From positions 19,659,001 to 19,723,000 of the forward strand of contig NC_092673.1 in assembly GCF_964355755.1 (NCBI RefSeq): DNA of 64,000 bases, given 5' to 3'. The notes beneath the pieces are model-generated. The model ran no database searches. It had not been told where the DNA came from and worked only from the letters and a program-made list of their open reading frames with translations. Shown here piece by piece: positions 58,869-64,000 of the stretch. The position numbers and the translations under genes were made by a program. The DNA is from Antedon mediterranea (taxonomy: Eukaryota > Echinodermata > Crinoidea > Comatulida > Antedonidae). Positions within the stretch are counted from its first letter, which is position 1, and the number at the start of each line of letters is the position of its first letter.

Positions 58869-59439
58869 CATCAGTTTAATTTAAGTAGCAAATCAAGTCT
58901 ACATTTATGATGAAGTAAATAAAATGTGGTATTCAAAATGTTAATCAGACATTAACCATTAGAGTGGGGTTGGCTTGTTTTTATCTGGCACTACAATATA
59001 TTGTTACGTTGTTATTTCCTATTAAACACCTTAATTCTTTTGAGATTCTACTTTTAATCCACACATTTGGAATAGAGATTGAGTGTAAATGTTACATTGT
59101 GTTTTACATTTTGTAGGGCGTAACATTTTATTTTACTATAATTCAGGAAAGTGATTTGAAAAGCTTATTAATTATCAATTGTGAATATTGGCGCATATAA
59201 TGTAATAACATATGTTAAAATTCCAATTACCTACACAACATGTATATGACGTACGTCTGTATTTGATTATTGAAAATCTTAGTTGGGGTGGTTTTCCTGA
59301 TCTCACAGATTTCCTCTCTTCATCGTATATAAATTATTAATTTCCAGTAAAATATCACTTCACAATTGTACATTATTTTGTTTCTTTTTCTATTGAAATA
59401 ATTATGATTGTATATTTTTGTTTGTATTTTTTGTTACAG
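58869..59439. other. Gap between gene 3 stop and gene 4 first exon
   Basis: AT-rich, no coding sequence seen. No clear TATA box or start exon for an independent gene 4. A weak phase-1 donor inside the UPA exon (C|GTATTG, about 58825) is the only in-phase way I see to join genes 3 and 4. Confidence 0.4.
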
Positions 59440-62400
59440 GTGATGTTGAGACAACAAGGCCAAATCCAGGTATGTTATATAATTATATTATGATAATGCT
59501 TGAGATTAATTTCTTTTTCAATAATGTTTTATGAAGAACTCAAGCTTTAATTATTTAATTTTTTATTTGTTTCATCACATGCCGGGACAGGTGTTCCTTC
59601 CAGTACAGATGTGTCTTCTGGTGCAAGTGTGTCTTCTGATACAGGTGTGTCTTCTGGTACAGGTGCATCAGACCAATGTATTAAGCAAGGTAATAACACT
59701 CTTTAGTTACAGTACTAATGTACTTACATTTAGAAAAATAAGTAAAAAAATAAGGGTTTTCTCAAATCTATCATGTTTACTGTATCTGTACGGTGACATT
59801 TAGCTGAGACAAGATTGATACAAGTTTGTACCTTGGTCTGATGGCTTAAAAATATATAATCTGAATCATCATGTTTCATTTAAAATGGTTACTTCTTATA
59901 AATTGGTTGTAAACATACTAATATTCATGTTATTAGTGATAGGTTATGGTGACTAAAAGAATATAATTAATTTGTTGCAGAAACAAGAAATCCGTTGACA
60001 GAAAAGTTAATTGTGTTAAATGATGATCTCAGTGAAGTCTTTACAAAGAATAAGAGAAAGTTACTTTTTTTGAGATGTTGTCTAAATGAGCATGTTGAAT
60101 TACAGGTCCTTTGCAATAAACATTACAAAGTAAAAGATTATTTTAATGACCTCTCTGATAAAGCAAAGATTAAACCTACTGATGTCAGCCTTCTGCTGGA
60201 GATTGCAAGGCTATCCGAAATTCAGGAAGCTGAAGATGTTGTACAACAGTACATGAGAGACAACAATGTTCAAAATACTGATCAACATAGATTGTCTCCG
60301 TATAGAAAGAGGTTGTGCAAGGCATTGACACAGTTTAACCCAAATGAATTAAATAGAATTAATGCTTTTTATGAGTTGGAATTACCAACCATTTGGGATG
60401 TAACATTTGAGTTAGAGAGGAAAGGAAAATTAAGAGATGAATCACAAAGAAAAAAGTTTGCAGATCTTCTTGGAGCAATCCCAAAGGAAATACTATGTAA
60501 GTCAATTTATGTAATTTATAACCATACTATAAATCTAGGAAAAATAAACAATAAAAAATAAAATATATATAATTAAATTAAAGAAAGGAAAACAAAAAGT
60601 TATACATTATTTTAATAATGCCTAATAACCAGTCAAAGATTTTTTAAATTATTTTCTATTTCCTTCCGTTTTAACTTTATTTTGACCCAGTCATTGTTCG
60701 ATGAATCAATTGATCAAATGCAAAATCTGATAGTGAACTAATTCAGACATGTGAAGTCTCAAAAAAGCTATACCCCAGTGGTTAGAATTATACCACACTT
60801 TTCAAATCTCATAATAGTAATTACCATGCCCTCTAATGATATATAATTTTGTTTACTAATCAATGAATGTTACATTTATACCAAACAAAAATATTACTGC
60901 ACATACTGACATGCTATGGAATTATAATATTACCAAAATCTATGTTTTCACAGATGGACAAGATGATTTCAGTTTTGCATCACTGCAGTCTGTCAACCGA
61001 AGCAGTCAACAAGGTATGATCTATTAAAAATATATTGTCACCCTGAAAAAAAATTTTTTTTTATAAATATTTTTGTTGAATATGCTATTTTATGTCACAT
61101 AATCGTTATTCAGTTTGACCAACAATTGGATCAGATAAAAAAATATTGATTTACCTGAAAAATTGTAATTTAAAGCTATAAATAGTCAAATTGACTGAAA
61201 GTGAATGGGTTTTTTTGTTGAATTTAAATGTTTATTTTTGTTTTGAGTGAAGTGAGTGTGAAAACATTACTTTTTTAAATTTTACTGAAGTGATAGGCCT
61301 AAACTTTATTAAAACTGCAAAATGGCCTATTCAAAGCATATTATATTAATCTTTAAAATACATACAAACATGTGTATAAATATGAAATTGCAGTTGTACT
61401 GTGTCAATTATTTTGCCAATTACTAGATGTATATTTAATTAACCCAGAATTAAACAAATGACCCACACCACACCAATATTTTGGTTCCTTTAATTGTTCA
61501 GTCAGCAAAAATACTGAAATTATATATGTCAACACTGACCTGTTCTTGTACATTACATTTTCTATTGTAAAATATTATGCATTAATCTTTCCTACAAATT
61601 GTTTTAGCCCTAAATTCATCAAACTATTTAGTTAGATATTTTATTCATTTATTTATAAACATATTTTACATGGATACAATATTTATTTACACATATAAAT
61701 TACAAGATAAAAACTACAAACTTTGATAAAAATAAGAAAATAGAAACTTGTTATTAAATCTTGGCAACGTGTATACTTGGAAATCAGCGCCATCTAATTT
61801 TATTTTGACAAACACAAATTCACTGAATTTGTGCCATGTAATGGTGAAATTGTTTGCAATTCTGATGGTTTTAAATTTTACTATGTAGGAAGTTTAACAC
61901 AGGTGAAATGTTTAGTTATGTAATACATTAACATATAATACAATCTTATTTTAATCATTCATTATTTCAGGTTCACAGCAACCACATAGGTAAGTGTTAT
62001 CTTTATGAGTAATCTCACTATAGTAGTGTAAATATGCAATTAGAGCACCAATGGTACAGAAACAATTTTATATTGTTATTGTGACTTTAATATTAATTCT
62101 CAGTACATATATTCTGGATATATTCCACAATGTCAATATAGCCTACTTAGAGTGAACTGTAACATTTGACATCCCCGAGGGAATGACATTTTTCTCAAGG
62201 AACTATATATTTTCCTGAAACAAGGCTGAGGGAAATATCATTTCCAGTAGGATGTCAAATGTTGTAATGCACCAATATAAAATGTGATATTTGTTTTATT
62301 ATATAGCCAAATATCAGTAGACCTGGCTGGGTATGCCAACTCATCTGCTGGGTCTGTCGGCTTTTCGGGTATGTCCCTATCAAGCCAGGTCAAAACCACA

Positions 62401-63416
62401 TTTGGTATATGCCTAATAGAGCCTAATCTATTTATTTTGTTATAAAGTTTAAAGACTAGATGTTCGGCTTATTGATCGGAAGGAGTGTGCTCCTTCTAAT
62501 AAACAGAGGTGTCCCCTGCACATAAAAGTTTATAATCCAATCCCAAGTTGCTGCACATAAATTACTCTTTCAATATAATACTAGTCCTCAAAAGTAAACA
62601 GAATTTACAGTCAAAATAAACTCGATGTTTACAATCCACAAAACGGTAGCCATTCCAACCAATCACGTTCATGTATTCACATAAGTTATATAGAACATTA
62701 TAACTGGATCCATAACTTGATCCATGATGAAAATTGTTTGATTGATTAATTATTATGCATCATCTTAATTCAATATTTATAAATAAAACAACAAGTTAAA
62801 GAAACAATTTGAGACATGCTAAGAAATGTTCATAAAATTAACATTCATCAATATCTTTTGAATGCATTTATGCGATCTATTTACAGTGCTAAGCAAATAA
62901 ACCAATTCTTAATGAATTTTTAATTTTGCGTATATATCTTTATTTAAAGGAGACAAAGGATACCGACAGGTAATTTAACCATTCTATTTTTAACTCCTGA
63001 CGCATTTTAAAGTTTTATTTCTCTTGAAAAACTAAATGCAATTTAGGATATGATACGATATTATTTATTTTCATTTTAACAACATGGTTCAAAGGAAATT
63101 TGGTTCGTTTGTAAGAAAAATAAATGATTACCTAATAAACAATTTTGTAATTTCCAAAAAGATAAATTTATATGAATGTTGTATTTTTAACTAATGGTGA
63201 TTTAAAAAAAACAACTTTATGAAGTTTAAATTTGTTTGTATTTCAGAGTACTGGGTAGCACTTATTTGTATTTTAGTAGCAGTCTTTGCAGTTTATATTT
63301 ATGGAAATATAAAAACCTTATTTTTGTATTTTGTTGCTATTGTAATTCTAGTTGTATTTATTGGTTATTTATGTGATAAACTGTGGAAGTTTTACACTCA
63401 AAACAGAGGGTGCTAA
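59440..63416 (+). CDS. Gene 4: tandem DED protein with C-terminal membrane anchor (5' incomplete)
   Basis: Exons: 59440-59469, 59591-59689, 59981-60496, 60954-61013, 61971-61989, 62307-62368, 63247-63416, all phase-matched to stop TAA at 63414-63416. The first two encode a Ser/Gly/Val linker with near-repeats of TGVSSG. The third is the tandem DED exon (VSLLLEIARLSEIQ; YRKRLCKALTQF; TIWDVTFELERKGKL). Next come short Ser/Gln-rich exons. The last has two hydrophobic helices (WVALICILVAVFAVYIY and TLFLYFVAIVILVVFIGYLC) with a short basic tail, so the DEDs would face the cytosol from a membrane. A 20-base exon candidate (62950-62969) would break the frame if included. No initiator ATG is seen before the linker, so the start is unknown. 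Confidence 0.68.
61024..61350 (+). mobile_element. MITE, TATTGTCCCCC family, copy E (diverged)
   Basis: Starts TATTGTCACCCTG and follows the family order (GTTATTCAGTTTGACCAACAATTGG, AATTTAAAGC, CTTTATTAAAACTGCAAAAT). Right end eroded. In a gene 4 intron. Confidence 0.65.
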
Positions 63417-64000
63417 CAGCTGACTTAATCAACAGTCTGATTACTAATTAATCAATATTTAGAAATGTAATAATAACTAATCATGGTACCATTTTAAAGG
63501 CAAAGAAAAATAAATGTGAAGTGAAAAGAAGTGAAAATATATGAGAATAATCAAATATCTATATGTATTCCTATTATGAATCTAAATAATAATTTGGTAA
63601 GAAATATATACATTTCATTTTTGTTCTCTTCATTTTATAATAAGCGTAATCAAATGATATATAATTTAGTAATTAGTTTATAGCATTATAAGTGTATCTT
63701 CTGAGTAGTAGTATTACACATTTTGTTCTCAATTCATTCTTTATGCAAACTTGATATCTGCTGTCCGTACCAAATGACACAGTCATAGTCCAATTCTTTA
63801 CATGGCTAAATTGTTGAATGTGACACTCTCGCCATGTCTCCACATATCAGATTGATTGCAGTGGAAATTGTAAGGTCTTTGAGCTCAGCATTTCATTTCA
63901 TTTCATTTCATTATTTATTAGGTCTATTTAAGTATATACAAAACAAAAAAAACTGAAATTGGGGAGACCAGGGTCAACCTAAGTGAACTTAATCACTGTA
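63417..64000. other. 3' flank of gene 4
   Basis: AT-rich DNA with AATAAA at about 63509, a plausible polyadenylation signal, and a CATTT microsatellite at 63891-63912. No further gene seen. Confidence 0.5.

Overview
The window is animal nuclear DNA: AT-rich, intron-dense, with GT-AG introns, satellites, MITEs, LINE/DIRS/Ty3 retroelements and tRNA-derived SINEs. The gene families (Roco GTPases, death effector domains, ZU5-UPA proteins), together with AGGCCTA-rich intergenic DNA, suggest an invertebrate deuterostome, probably an echinoderm. That assignment is inference; no species-diagnostic gene is present.

Layout: 1-4381 is the 5' part of an intact-looking Ty3/Gypsy element on the minus strand (one LTR, tRNA-His primer site, gag, -1 shifted pol). 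It lies in an intron of gene 1. Gene 1 (4561-24287, +, 5' partial) has 23 exons that join with perfect phase into 1109 codons plus stop: ankyrin repeats, a Roc GTPase, a COR domain and a tandem death effector domain (DED) exon. Its introns hold MITEs, LINE fragments, a SINE, an 88-bp minisatellite and a 1.46-kb inverted-repeat element built of palindromic 21-mers. 24300-28700 is satellite-rich intergenic DNA. Gene 2 (28743-43965, +) encodes a 247-aa ankyrin-only paralogue. Its 11-kb first intron holds a DIRS-like relic, a LINE, several foldback elements and a 336-bp direct duplication. Downstream, a relic of gene 1's last intron and exon (about 45475-46092) shows that the Roc-COR-DED part was deleted. 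46100-49264 is intergenic with a 21-bp satellite.

Gene 3 (49265-58868, +) encodes tandem DED, then ZU5 with an HFS self-cleavage motif as in PIDD, then UPA. Its DED exon carries a one-base frameshift. Gene 4 (59440-63416, +) encodes a Ser/Gly linker, tandem DED, a second linker and a C-terminal pair of membrane helices. It may be a separate gene or the 3' half of gene 3.

Read together, this is a same-strand cluster of death-fold genes sharing one exon type, a single phase-1 exon carrying two DEDs. It is attached in turn to an ankyrin-GTPase sensor-like body, a self-cleaving ZU5-UPA body and a membrane anchor. A joint signalling role (DED-DED assembly, as in caspase-8/FADD or PIDD complexes) is inference from the domains. 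No caspase or kinase is visible in the window.
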